From Mycobacterium asiaticum (lineage in GTDB: Bacteria; Actinomycetota; Actinomycetes; Mycobacteriales; Mycobacteriaceae), in the NCBI RefSeq assembly GCF_001673365.1, contig NZ_LZLS01000156.1, forward strand, positions 155,284 through 219,283: 64,000 bases of DNA. The letters are read 5' to 3'. Positions 8,929-17,746 of this stretch are shown here, piece after piece (position 1 is the stretch's first letter; every line of letters begins with the position of its first letter). A program made the position numbers and the translations under genes. The notes under the pieces were generated by a model. It was given only the letters and a program-made list of their open reading frames with translations, did no database searches and was not told the DNA's origin.

Positions 8929-9793
8929 CCAGGTCGAGGCCGCTATCGCGCAGGCGCGCGACTTCGTCACCGACTACGACCCGGAACTCGTCGTTACGTT
9001 CGCCCCGGACCACTACAACGGCTTCTTTTACAAGGTCATGCCGCCGTTCTGTATCGGCATGCAGGCCAACGGGGTTGGCGACTACGGCACCCACGCCGGT
9101 CCACTCAACGTCGCCGCGGAGATCGCCGAGCAATGCGCGAAGGCCGTCTTGGCCGCGGGTGTCGACGTCGCGGTCTCGGCCAGCATGGACGTCGACCACG
9201 GCACCGTGCAACCGCTGGAGAAACTGTTCGGTTCCGCGACCGATCGGCCGGTGCTGCCGATCTTCGTCAACGCCGTCGCGGTGCCGCTGGGGCCGCTGCA
9301 CCGCTGCCGGGCATTGGGTACCGCCGTGGGTGAATTCGTGGCCACCCTGGACCGCAGGGTGTTGCTGCTCGGATCGGGCGGACTTTCGCACAGCCCACCG
9401 GTGCCGACCCTGGCGACGGCCGCACCGGCGCAGCTGGACCGGATCGTGCACGGCCAACCCATGACCACCGAACAGCGCCAAGCCCGTCAGACCCAGGTGA
9501 TCGAGGCCGCCAAAAGCTTCGCCGACGGCAGCAGTGGCCTGCAGGCGCTGAACCCGGCCTGGGACCAGCGCTTCCTGGACGTCGTCGACGGCGGCCACCT
9601 CACCGACCTCGACCAGTGGTCGAATTCGTTCATCACGCACGAAGGCGGCAGCTCCGCGCATGAAATCCGTACCTGGGTAGCGGCTTTCGCGGCGATGGCG
9701 ACGGCGGGCCCGTACCGGACCACCGTGCGTTACTACAAGCAGGCCGCCGATCTGATCGCCGGCTTCGCCATCCGTACGGCGGTGCCGGCATGA
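8855..9793 (+). CDS. Extradiol ring-cleavage dioxygenase, MhpB/LigB type
   Basis: 312 aa. It closely follows E. coli MhpB in order of motifs: CMSHSPLL at the N-terminus, [44 protein letters not shown] and [13 protein letters not shown]. Class III extradiol dioxygenases open catechols next to the diol using Fe(II); the N-terminal His and the DH residues are the expected ligands. I prefer ATG 8855 over GTG 8843: the purine-rich GGGAGGGGG (8835-8843) lies 11 bases before the ATG, and the length then fits MhpB. Its ATGA overlap with the next gene (9790-9793) indicates coupling. Confidence 0.88.
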   Translation: MPLALCCMSHSPLLNLPGPPRDLLDQVEAAIAQARDFVTDYDPELVVTFAPDHYNGFFYKVMPPFCIGMQANGVGDYGTHAGPLNVAAEIAEQCAKAVLAAGVDVAVSASMDVDHGTVQPLEKLFGSATDRPVLPIFVNAVAVPLGPLHRCRALGTAVGEFVATLDRRVLLLGSGGLSHSPPVPTLATAAPAQLDRIVHGQPMTTEQRQARQTQVIEAAKSFADGSSGLQALNPAWDQRFLDVVDGGHLTDLDQWSNSFITHEGGSSAHEIRTWVAAFAAMATAGPYRTTVRYYKQAADLIAGFAIRTAVPA

Positions 9794-11529
9794 GTTCGGC
9801 TACTGGCGATTTCGACCACGTGGTTGACGTGCTCGTGGTTGGGTCCGGCGGCGGCGGCATGACCGCCGCGTTGACGGCGAAGGCGTCCGACTTGGACACG
9901 CTGATCATCGAAAAGTCGTCACACTATGGTGGTTCCACCGCGCTGTCCGGCGGGGGCATCTGGGTCCCGAATGCGCCCGCGCAACGTAGAGCGGGCTACG
10001 CGCCGTCCAGCGACGGCGTGTTCGAGTACCTGCGGCAGATCACCGACGGTCTGGTCAGCGACGCACGGCTGCGCCAATATGTCGACTCGGCGCCCCAGAT
10101 GCTGGAGTTCCTGGAAGGGCTCAGCCCGTGGCTCGAATTCGTTTGGAAGCCAGGGTATGCCGACTACTACCCGGAACTGCCCGGCGGTTCTGAGCTCGGC
10201 AGCACGATCAACGTGCCGCCCATTGACCTGCGCGTGCTCGGCGACGACGAGCAGAAACTGCTGCAACCGCTGGCGCTGGCGCCGAAGGGAAGCTGGCTGG
10301 GCCCCAAGGAGTTGCGCTCGTTTTACCGCATCCGGCAGTCTTGGGCCGGCAAAGGCGTACTGGTGAAACTGGTTTCGCGGATGGTGCGTGCCAGGGTATT
10401 CGGCGAGCGGATGGCCGCGATCGGTCAGTCGCTGGCCGCACGGCTGCGACTTGCTGTGAAAGACTGTGGGATTCCGCTCTGGCTGGACACGCCGATGGTC
10501 GAATTGCTGACCGACGCCGACGGATCGGTCAGCGGCGCGCTCGTCGACCGAGGTGGCAGACAGCAACGGGTCGGCGCCCGGCACGGGGTAATTCTGGCCT
10601 CCGGTGGCTTCGACCATGACATGACCTGGCGCAAGGAGTTTCAACCGGCGATCGATCAGGACTGGAGCTTCGGCAACCCGGCCGCGATGGGGGACGGTAT
10701 CCGGGCCGGCCAGCAAGTGGGAGCCGCCGCCGACCTCCTGGATGAGGCATGGTGGTTCCCGGCCATCCAATGGCCCGACGGGCGAATGCAATTCATGCTC
10801 AACGAACGGATGATGCCGGCGCAGTTCATCGTCAACGGCGACGGCAAGCGGTTCATCAACGAAGCCGCGCCCTACATGGACTTCGGTCACGCCATGATCG
10901 AGGGCCAAAAGACCGGTGTCACGCACATCCCGTGCTGGCTGATCACCGACCACCGGTCCTTCAATCGCTATGTCGTCGGGGGGCATCTGCCGATACCGAA
11001 GATCCCGGGTGCGCCGGTGCCCACCGGGCGCAAGGTTCCCAAGGCCTGGCTGGAATCCGGCGTCGTCAAGGCCGCCCAGACGTGGGACGAGATGGCCACC
11101 AAGATCGGCGTACCGGCGCAGCACCTTCGGGCCACCGCCGGCCGATTCAACGAATTGGCCCGCAACGGCCACGACGACGACTTCAACCGGGGCGACAGCG
11201 TTTACGACAACTACTACGGTGACCCGACGCTGCCCAATCCCAACCTCTACCCGCTGGGGGAGCCGCCGTACTACGCGTTTCGCATCGTGCTCGGTGACCT
11301 GGGTACCTCCGGAGGTCTGCGCACCGACGAGTTCGCCCGCGTGCTGCGGCCGGACGACACGCTGGTGCCGGGCCTGTACGCGGTGGGCAATACATCGGCG
11401 CCGGTGATGGGCCGCAGCTATGCCGGCGCCGGTGCGACCATCGGTCCCGCCATGACCTTCGGCTTCGTCGCCGCGAAATCCATTGCCGAACAAAAAGCCA
11501 TCCAGACCCTTAATTCCCATAGGAGGTAG
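9790..11529 (+). CDS. 3-ketosteroid delta1-dehydrogenase-like flavoprotein
   Basis: 579 aa. It has FAD motif GSGGGG (18-23), [20 protein letters not shown], a [12 protein letters not shown] stretch, NRYVVGG and the C-terminal [16 protein letters not shown]. Classical KstD uses tyrosines in the DYYPE, RY and TYPGPG segments. All have a tyrosine equivalent here, so 1,2-dehydrogenation of a cyclic ketone is plausible. It is a better KstD match than the 3924-5576 paralogue. Location immediately after the ring-cleavage dioxygenase suggests it prepares the ring substrate, or aromatises it before hydroxylation. A steroid substrate is not shown. Confidence 0.82.
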   Translation: MSSATGDFDHVVDVLVVGSGGGGMTAALTAKASDLDTLIIEKSSHYGGSTALSGGGIWVPNAPAQRRAGYAPSSDGVFEYLRQITDGLVSDARLRQYVDSAPQMLEFLEGLSPWLEFVWKPGYADYYPELPGGSELGSTINVPPIDLRVLGDDEQKLLQPLALAPKGSWLGPKELRSFYRIRQSWAGKGVLVKLVSRMVRARVFGERMAAIGQSLAARLRLAVKDCGIPLWLDTPMVELLTDADGSVSGALVDRGGRQQRVGARHGVILASGGFDHDMTWRKEFQPAIDQDWSFGNPAAMGDGIRAGQQVGAAADLLDEAWWFPAIQWPDGRMQFMLNERMMPAQFIVNGDGKRFINEAAPYMDFGHAMIEGQKTGVTHIPCWLITDHRSFNRYVVGGHLPIPKIPGAPVPTGRKVPKAWLESGVVKAAQTWDEMATKIGVPAQHLRATAGRFNELARNGHDDDFNRGDSVYDNYYGDPTLPNPNLYPLGEPPYYAFRIVLGDLGTSGGLRTDEFARVLRPDDTLVPGLYAVGNTSAPVMGRSYAGAGATIGPAMTFGFVAAKSIAEQKAIQTLNSHRR

Positions 11530-11532
11530 CAG

Positions 11533-12837
11533 ATGAAGATTTCGCTGTTCTACGAGTTCGCCCTGCCACGACCATGGGTGCCCGACGACGAGCGACAGAT
11601 GTTGCAGGACTGCCTCGACGAGGTCGAGGCCGCCGACAAGGCCGGGTTTTCCACCGTGTGGCTCACCGAGCACCACTTCCTCGAGGAATACTGTCACTCC
11701 ACCGCACCGGAGATGTTCCTGGCCGCAGCCAGCCAGCGCACCAAGGACATCCGGTTGGGGTTCGGCATCATGCACCTGCCACCCGCGGTCAACCACCCCG
11801 CCCGAGTTGCCGAGCGCATCGCCACCCTGGACCTGATGTCCAATGGCAGAGTCGAATTCGGCACCGGTGAGTCCTCCTCCGTCGGTGAACTCGGCGGTTT
11901 CAACATCGACCCTGCCGACAAGCGCGCGCAGTGGGAGGAAGCCCTCGAGGTCTCCATCCGCTGCATGGTCGAGGAACCCTTCTCCGGCTTCAAGGGTGAA
12001 CACATCGAGATGCCGGCCCGCAACGTCATTCCCAAGCCGCTGCAGAAGCCGCACCCGCCGGTCTGGGTGGCCTGCACCAGGCCCGCCAGCGTGCAGATGG
12101 CGGCCCAAAAGTGCATCGGCGCCTTGAGTTTCGCCTATACCGGCCCCGGCCCGCTGACCGAACGGGTCAACGGCTACTACAAAGAGTTCGAGGAGAATGG
12201 GGTCCCGGTCACTCCGCAGATCAACCCGAACATCCTGGCCATCGGCGGTGACCTGTCGATGATGGTCGCCAAGACTGACGATCTGGCGCTCGAACGCCTT
12301 GGTAAGGGCGGCGGGTTCTTCTCGTTCGGGATCATGCACTACTACATGACCGGGGTGCACACGCCGGGGCGCACCGGAGTCTGGGACCGCTACCTGGAGG
12401 AGGTCGAGAAGGATCCCACCCTGGCTTACGGTCCCGGCCGCGGCGCGATCGGCTCGCCGGCCACCGTGCGGGAGTTTTTGCGCGGCTACGAGGAAAGCGG
12501 AGTGGACGAGATCATCCTGCTACTCAACCCGCGCAGCCACGAGGGCACCATGGAGTCCATCGAGCTGATGGGCAAAGAGGTGCTGCCGGAGTTCATCGAA
12601 CGCGACGCAAAGGCGGTGGCCGACAAGGCTGTTCGGTTGGCGCCGGTGATCGAGAAGGTGGAAGCGCGGCGGCCCGAATCGACCATCCCGCCGTTCGACG
12701 AGCATTACTCGTTCGGCGGCCTGCCGACCGGACGTGGCGGAAAGTTCACCGCAAGCGAGATTCCCGAAGCGATGGCCGAGATCAACGAGGGCCGTGTCCA
12801 GGCGGCGCAACGGTTGAAAGATCAGGCCGAGGGCTAG
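11533..12837 (+). CDS. LLM-class flavin-dependent monooxygenase
   Basis: 434 aa. A luciferase-like TIM-barrel protein: MKISLFYEFALPRPW, then VWLTEHHFLEEYCHS, LGFGIMHLPP and GRVEFGTGES, all typical of the bacterial luciferase/alkanal monooxygenase family. These use reduced FMN from a separate reductase, and none is encoded next to it. A very strong Shine-Dalgarno (AGGAGGT, 11521-11527) lies 5 bases before the ATG, and the gap to the preceding gene is only 3 bp, so it may be the most heavily translated cistron of the operon. A Baeyer-Villiger or epoxidation role is possible. Confidence 0.85.
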   Translation: MKISLFYEFALPRPWVPDDERQMLQDCLDEVEAADKAGFSTVWLTEHHFLEEYCHSTAPEMFLAAASQRTKDIRLGFGIMHLPPAVNHPARVAERIATLDLMSNGRVEFGTGESSSVGELGGFNIDPADKRAQWEEALEVSIRCMVEEPFSGFKGEHIEMPARNVIPKPLQKPHPPVWVACTRPASVQMAAQKCIGALSFAYTGPGPLTERVNGYYKEFEENGVPVTPQINPNILAIGGDLSMMVAKTDDLALERLGKGGGFFSFGIMHYYMTGVHTPGRTGVWDRYLEEVEKDPTLAYGPGRGAIGSPATVREFLRGYEESGVDEIILLLNPRSHEGTMESIELMGKEVLPEFIERDAKAVADKAVRLAPVIEKVEARRPESTIPPFDEHYSFGGLPTGRGGKFTASEIPEAMAEINEGRVQAAQRLKDQAEG

Positions 12838-12840
12838 GCA

Positions 12841-13668
12841 TTGGCGTTTATCGACGAGCTGTGGCGCTACGACGGTCGCCGGGCGGTGGTGACCGGATGC
12901 GCATCCGGCATCGGCGCACACGTGGTGCACCAGCTCACCGAACTCGGTGCCGAAGTCATCGGGCTGGACAAACGCCGGCCAGCGCTGGATATCAACGACT
13001 TTCGCGAGGTCGACCTGGCCGATCCGGCATCGATCGATCAGGCCGTCGCGTCTATAGCCGGGCCCGTCGACGTGCTGTTCAACGTCGCGGGCGTCTCCTC
13101 GGGAATCGGCGATCCGCTGCTGGTCGTCACGATCAACTTCCTGGGCCTACGCCACCTCACCGAGGCGCTGATTCCGGCGATGCCTGCGGGATCGTCGATC
13201 GTGAGCGTTTCCTCGCTCGCGGCCGCGGGCTACCGCGAGCATCAGCGGGAGGTCGCGCCGTTGCTGCACACCACGACGATGGCCGAGGGCATCGAATGGT
13301 GTGAGCGGCACCGGGATACGTTGGGAGCCGGCTACCAACTCGCCAAGGAAGCGATCATCCTCTACACGATGCGCAGCACTATCGAGCTGGGCGCGCGCGG
13401 CATCCGGATCAACTGCACCGGTCCCGGGGTCACGGAGACCCCGATCCTTGACCAGTTGCGCACCGCATACGGACCCGAGTACCTCGAAGGCATTTCCAAG
13501 CCACTCGGCCGGGTTTCCGACCCCGCGGAGCAGGCCGCGGTACTGCTGTTCCTGAACAGCAAGGCAGCAAGCTATATTTCGGGCCAGGTGCTTTGGGTCG
13601 ACGGCGGAAACGTGGGTGCTGCCATCGCCCGTGACCTCCTCGACCTGACTGAGGAAGGGCGGCCCTGA
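12841..13668 (+). CDS. SDR oxidoreductase, coniferyl-alcohol-dehydrogenase-like
   Basis: 275 aa, TTG start 3 bp after the preceding stop. The NAD(P) motif TGCASGIG lies near residue 18, the NVAG-equivalent FNVAG follows, the catalytic serine is in SVSS, and the YxxxK motif is YQLAK. An insertion between the serine and the YxxxK (roughly 190 to 225 by sequence) resembles 3-alpha-HSD/coniferyl alcohol dehydrogenase-type SDRs. Likely reaction is oxidation of a secondary or benzylic alcohol in the pathway. It overlaps the next gene by one base (TGATG). Confidence 0.83.
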   Translation: MAFIDELWRYDGRRAVVTGCASGIGAHVVHQLTELGAEVIGLDKRRPALDINDFREVDLADPASIDQAVASIAGPVDVLFNVAGVSSGIGDPLLVVTINFLGLRHLTEALIPAMPAGSSIVSVSSLAAAGYREHQREVAPLLHTTTMAEGIEWCERHRDTLGAGYQLAKEAIILYTMRSTIELGARGIRINCTGPGVTETPILDQLRTAYGPEYLEGISKPLGRVSDPAEQAAVLLFLNSKAASYISGQVLWVDGGNVGAAIARDLLDLTEEGRP

Positions 13669-14657
13669 TGGCCAACATGACCGACTTTCGCCGGGTCGCT
13701 CGAGATCTCAGCAATTGGGGCCGGTGGGGTGACGACGACGAACTCGGCACCCTGAACTTCATCACCCCGCAGAAGGTGCGGCAGGCCGCGGGTTTGGTCC
13801 GGCACGGCAAGGTCTTCCCGCTGGGGGTCGACTTCGGCTCGTCAGGACCGCAGGGCGCCTTCGGTTTCCGGCACAATCCCATTCATGTGATGACCGTCGA
13901 CGGTGGCGATGCCAGCTCGCTGACGCGGTACGGACCGGGGTGGGAAAAGAACCCGACGGCGGCACAACTGAGCGGTTACCTCACCGACAACCCGTTCCGC
14001 TTCAACGACGACATGGTCATCATGCCGCTCCAGGCGGCAACACAGTGGGACGCGCTGTCCCACGTGTATTACGAAGATCAGCTGTACAACGGTTTTCCGG
14101 CGGACTCGGTGACCAGCCTGGGTGCCTTCCACTGCGGCATCGACAAGGTCGACGTCAAGGGGATCACCTCCCGCGGCGTGCTGCTCGACCTGGTGCGCCA
14201 CCGGGGCGCGGAAGTGTTCCTCGAGCACGGAAACCCGATCACACCAGCAGAACTCGACGATGTGGCGCGGGCGCAGGGGGTCACGGTCGAACGTGGCGAT
14301 ATCGTGCTGGTCCGGACCGGTTGGTGGACAAGGTTTCTCGCGACCGGCGACAAGGTCGAGCCGTACTCCGGCTTGGACTGGCGCTGCGCGCAGTGGTTGC
14401 ACGACAACGAGGTGGCCGCGGTGGCTGCCGATAACCTGCAGGTCGAGGATCCGGTGTCCGGCGTCGAGGGCCTGTTCCTGCCGTTTCACCTACTTTGTCT
14501 GCGCGATATGGGCCTGATGCTGGGTGAGTACTGGGACCTCACCGCCCTGGCCGAAGACTGCGCCGCCGACGGCGTCTACGAATTCCAGCTCATCGCGCCA
14601 CCGCTGAGATTTACCGGCGCCGTGGGGTCCCCGGTGAATCCGATCGCGATCAAGTGA
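13668..14657 (+). CDS. Cyclase-family (kynurenine-formamidase-fold) protein with altered metal motif
   Basis: 329 aa. It belongs to the PF04199-type 'cyclase' family, whose members are usually metal-dependent amide or lactone hydrolases with the signature HxGTHxDxPxH. Here the aligned stretch is QAATQWDALSH (122-132): Asp128 and His132 remain, but both first histidines are glutamine. Downstream landmarks are normal (GVLLDLVRHRG; GDIVLVRTGWW; AAVAADNLQVE). A lactonase or isomerising step after ring cleavage is possible. The protein may bind metal differently. TGA/ATG overlap with the following hydrolase. Confidence 0.78.
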   Translation: MANMTDFRRVARDLSNWGRWGDDDELGTLNFITPQKVRQAAGLVRHGKVFPLGVDFGSSGPQGAFGFRHNPIHVMTVDGGDASSLTRYGPGWEKNPTAAQLSGYLTDNPFRFNDDMVIMPLQAATQWDALSHVYYEDQLYNGFPADSVTSLGAFHCGIDKVDVKGITSRGVLLDLVRHRGAEVFLEHGNPITPAELDDVARAQGVTVERGDIVLVRTGWWTRFLATGDKVEPYSGLDWRCAQWLHDNEVAAVAADNLQVEDPVSGVEGLFLPFHLLCLRDMGLMLGEYWDLTALAEDCAADGVYEFQLIAPPLRFTGAVGSPVNPIAIK

Positions 14658-15484
14658 TGGAGGTGCACCGCAGAACCATCGAAATCGACGGTCTGGTAAC
14701 GAGTTATCTGGAAGCCGGCCAGGGTGATGCGGTGGTGCTGCTGCACGGTGGCGAGTTCGGAGCCAGCGCCGAACTGGGCTGGGAGCGCAACATCGCCGCA
14801 CTGGCTGCCCGCTACCGGGTGCTCGCACCGGATCAACTGGGCTTCGGCCAGTCCGCCAAGGTCATCGATTTCGTCAACAGCCGGGCGATGCGGATCCGTC
14901 ACGTGGCGCGATTCTGCGAGGCTCTCGGGGTCGGGTTGGCGCACTTCGCCGGAAACTCAATGGGCGCCATCAACTTGCTCACCGATGCGACGTCGGATGC
15001 GCCGCTGCTCCCGGTACGTAGCCTTGCGATCATCTGCGGAGGCGGGGAGATCCAGCAGAATCACCACTTCGACGCGCTGCAGCAGTACGACGCCACCCTG
15101 CCGGCGATGCGAAACATCGTCACGGCGCTGTTCCACGACCCCCGGTACCCCGCCGACGAGGACTTTGTGTGGCGTCGCTACAAGTCGAGCACCGCGCCGG
15201 GGGCGTGGGAAGCGGTGGCAGCGGCGCGTTTTCGCCGCCCCAACGCCCCATCGGTGCCGGTGCCGTCGAGTACACGGGCCTACGAACGGATCCGCGTGCC
15301 GACACTGGTCGTCGAGGGCCGTGGTGACAAATTGCTGCCGCCCGGGTGGGCGGCCGAGATCGCCGGCCAAATCCGCGACGCACGCTCGGTTGTCGTCGAC
15401 GACGCGGGTCACTGCCCGCAGATCGAACAGTCAGCGACGGTCAACGACTTGCTGTTGGAGTTCTTCAGCGGTCAGAACACGTAG
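14657..15484 (+). CDS. Alpha/beta hydrolase, meta-cleavage-hydrolase-like
   Basis: 275 aa. LLHGGEFGASAELGWERN corresponds to the oxyanion loop of C-C hydrolases. The nucleophile elbow is AGNSMGA, the acid is in VVEGRGDKLLP, and the histidine is in DDAGHCPQIEQ. It is the second hydrolase of the cluster, the other being at 6371. ATG 14657 overlaps the upstream stop by one base; a GTG three bases earlier is also possible. The 3' end overlaps the convergent multicopper oxidase gene by 13 bp and marks the boundary of the catabolic block. Confidence 0.82.
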   Translation: MEVHRRTIEIDGLVTSYLEAGQGDAVVLLHGGEFGASAELGWERNIAALAARYRVLAPDQLGFGQSAKVIDFVNSRAMRIRHVARFCEALGVGLAHFAGNSMGAINLLTDATSDAPLLPVRSLAIICGGGEIQQNHHFDALQQYDATLPAMRNIVTALFHDPRYPADEDFVWRRYKSSTAPGAWEAVAAARFRRPNAPSVPVPSSTRAYERIRVPTLVVEGRGDKLLPPGWAAEIAGQIRDARSVVVDDAGHCPQIEQSATVNDLLLEFFSGQNT

Positions 15485-17097
15485 TCAAGTAGCGTCATCA
15501 TGCCGGCTTCCTGATGATAAGTGTTGTGGCAGTGCATAACCCATGTCCCCGGGTTATCGGCGAGCAGCACCGCGCGTAGCTTCTTCTTGGGCAGCACGAT
15601 GACGGTGTCCTTACGGGCGCCGAGTGCACCGTCGGAGTTGATCACCTGAAACGTGTGGCCGTGCAGGTGAATTGGGTGCCACATCATGGTGGCGTTGTCG
15701 AAGGTCAGGGTCGGGTGCTGGCCCTCCCGCACGTGCAGCGGCTTGGTTCTGCTGTAGGGCTCGCCGTTGATCGTCCAGTCGTATTTCGCCATCGTGCCGC
15801 CGAGCACCACCGGCAGGTCGAGGTTCGGATCGGGACGACCCAAATTGGCTGTGGTCACGGCGGTGAACATATCGACGGTGCCGACTCGTTTGGTGAGTTC
15901 GTTTGGTCGGAACTGCGGGTCCGGCGGGTTGCCCTTGCCGGTCGACAGCAAGGCGCGGGCCACGGCGTTCTTACCTTCGGCCGACGCGACCAGCGGGAAG
16001 ACACCGTCGGCCGCGGTCACGATCACGTCGTAACGCTCGGCCATGCCGATCAGCAACGCGTCGACCTGGGTCGGAACAACCGGATAACCGTCGGTGTGTG
16101 TCACGGTCATCGAGTGCCCCGCCAACGCGACGCGGAACGCGGTGTCTGAAGCGGTATTGATGATGCGGATGCGGATCCGCTGGCGCGGCTTTGCGTTGAA
16201 GGTGGTGGCCGCCTCGGGAATTCGTCCGTTGATCAGGTAGTAGGGATAGGCGATGTCTCCGGCGTCCCCGCCCAGCAGATCGCTGGTACCGACGGCACCA
16301 CCCGACATCCCGGGCATCCCGGGCATCGGACTCGGCCCGGTAGTCGTGGTGGTCGTGGTGGTGCTGCCATTCGGGGAGGGTCGGCTCGTGCTGGTCGGCG
16401 AAGAAGATGGCGGGGGTGCAGTGGTGCTGGGCGGCGCTTGCATAGGTGGCTTATTGGGGTTGGTCAGCGCGTCGTAAAGCTGTTGTGGGGATTTCCCCAC
16501 GCCGTCGGTCCAATCATCAAGGACGACAATCCATTCGGCATCATAGTGACCTCGCTCGGTCGGATCGTCGACGATGAATGGAAGATAGAGGCCTTTGTCG
16601 CCGTCCAGGCCGGTGTGCGGATGGGCCCAGTAGGTGCCGGAGTCCGGGACCGAGAACCGGTAGGTGAAGTCTTGGCCGGCCGCAATATTGGGGGTGGCTG
16701 GTTCGGCACCGTCCATGTTGTTGCGCAGCGCGATTCCGTGCCAGTGCACCGACGTCGGATGGTCGAGTTTGTTGGTAACCGAGACGACGACCTCGTCGCC
16801 GATGGTGGCCCTGATCAGCGGGCCCGGGATGGTGTCACCGTAAGCCAGCGTGTCCACGATCGGCCCGCCGATATCGACCTTTGCGGGCTGTGGAGCCAAG
16901 CTGGCGGTCACGGTGCGGCCACTGTGTGGACGGGTGGCCTCTGCTGCGTTGATCGCGGCGGACATCGGCGATGACGGGTTCTTGGATTTACCGCATGCGG
17001 CCAGTGCGAAGGCACCTGCAACTCCGGCGGCGATGAAGCCGCGCCGGTCCAGAAGTGGCCCGTCGGCGTGGTTACCGCTCGTCGGCCCTACCGGCAT
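15472..17097 (-). CDS. mmcO: Exported multicopper oxidase, MmcO-like lipoprotein
   Basis: 541 aa. The N-terminus has a twin-arginine motif (DRRGF, 17-21), a hydrophobic stretch and a lipobox LAAC with Cys35, so it is predicted to be Tat-exported and lipid-anchored. Copper motifs: HWH 118-120, HPH 159-161, HPIHLHGH 474-481 and MHCHNTYHQEAGM 521-533 (T1/T2/T3 ligands). MmcO (Rv0846c) oxidises Cu(I) and protects M. tuberculosis from copper. Residues ~218-270 are a low-complexity Pro/Ser/Thr linker with an eight-Thr run and an MPGMPGM patch, not a standard cupredoxin part. It is divergent from lpqS across a RicR-type box. Confidence 0.92.
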   Translation of the reverse strand: MPVGPTSGNHADGPLLDRRGFIAAGVAGAFALAACGKSKNPSSPMSAAINAAEATRPHSGRTVTASLAPQPAKVDIGGPIVDTLAYGDTIPGPLIRATIGDEVVVSVTNKLDHPTSVHWHGIALRNNMDGAEPATPNIAAGQDFTYRFSVPDSGTYWAHPHTGLDGDKGLYLPFIVDDPTERGHYDAEWIVVLDDWTDGVGKSPQQLYDALTNPNKPPMQAPPSTTAPPPSSSPTSTSRPSPNGSTTTTTTTTGPSPMPGMPGMSGGAVGTSDLLGGDAGDIAYPYYLINGRIPEAATTFNAKPRQRIRIRIINTASDTAFRVALAGHSMTVTHTDGYPVVPTQVDALLIGMAERYDVIVTAADGVFPLVASAEGKNAVARALLSTGKGNPPDPQFRPNELTKRVGTVDMFTAVTTANLGRPDPNLDLPVVLGGTMAKYDWTINGEPYSRTKPLHVREGQHPTLTFDNATMMWHPIHLHGHTFQVINSDGALGARKDTVIVLPKKKLRAVLLADNPGTWVMHCHNTYHQEAGMMTLLDYVF

Positions 17098-17212
17098 AAA
17101 TCGCTCCTTGTCTCGAGTCCATCGGTCAAAAGCCGTCTTCCAGACTGCTCAGGTATCGGGCATATCGCAACTTGGCTAAGAGCGCCGTTTCGAGCGCCGC
17201 AGCCGTTGCCAG

Positions 17213-17229
17213 ATACCCATAGGGGGTAT
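17213..17229. promoter_or_regulatory. RicR-type copper-responsive operator
   Basis: ATACCC (17213-17218), 5-nt spacer, GGGTAT (17224-17229), a perfect inverted repeat 11 bases before the lpqS ATG and 115 bp before mmcO. In M. tuberculosis the copper-sensing repressor RicR binds a palindrome of this TACCC-N5-GGGTA form before lpqS and mmcO. Here the site is placed to repress lpqS directly and perhaps mmcO too. Confidence 0.85.
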
Positions 17230-17240
17230 ACAGTGGCCGC

Positions 17241-17639
17241 ATGACTGACCAGCGGGCGACCTGGCTACGGTTCGTGATCGCCGCGACATTCCTGGTCGTC
17301 CTGGTGCTGAACCAATGCTGGCACCACCAACCGCATCGGCAGACCGCTCATCCGGATCATCCGCTGGCCGCGGTGGTAGGTGGCGAGTTCGCCGTCAACG
17401 CCGATCACGCGCACTTCGCCAACGACTTGAAAGCTTCGTGCCCGCTGGACATCGCGGCCCTGCCCCTGCCACGTTCGGACGCAACGCTTTTCGCTCCTAA
17501 CGCGGTCGACACGGTCCCCGCCGGCCCGCATCTCGACACCGGTTCCGGGCCGGCGGCCGGGCGCGGCCCACCGGGTGTGCTGGGCTTACCGCGCTCCGGC
17601 CAGGATCTATTGACGCGTTACTGCCTGGCTCGTCGCTGA
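17241..17639 (+). CDS. lpqS: LpqS-like small exported protein
   Basis: 132 aa. A single hydrophobic segment (about 9-24) ends in LNQC, which could be a degenerate lipobox at Cys26. A histidine-rich stretch (HHQPHRQTAHPDH) and NADHAHF follow, suggesting metal binding outside the membrane. Identification rests mainly on position: divergent from mmcO, followed by cysK2 and an MFS gene, as in Rv0846c-Rv0849, and directly behind the RicR-type box. LpqS is copper-induced in M. tuberculosis; its exact activity is unknown to me. Confidence 0.75.
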   Translation: MTDQRATWLRFVIAATFLVVLVLNQCWHHQPHRQTAHPDHPLAAVVGGEFAVNADHAHFANDLKASCPLDIAALPLPRSDATLFAPNAVDTVPAGPHLDTGSGPAAGRGPPGVLGLPRSGQDLLTRYCLARR

Positions 17640-17746
17640 CTGGTCAGCGTCAGGTCGTAGTGGCGATTCGCCACGCGTTCGGTGACCGCTGACCCACTTT
17701 CATGCCGCGCACAGCGCCGGCCTCGAAGCAGAAGCGATGAGAAGAA

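Noticed and set aside
9919..12360. Very long open frame on the minus strand (about 813 codons)
   Set aside because: It is antisense to two clear enzyme genes (KstD-like and LLM), has no family motifs, and is a product of GC-rich codon structure.
3924..15484. Recent transposon-borne insertion
   Set aside because: No transposase, terminal repeats or direct target duplications are visible, and the ends overlap flanking genes cleanly.
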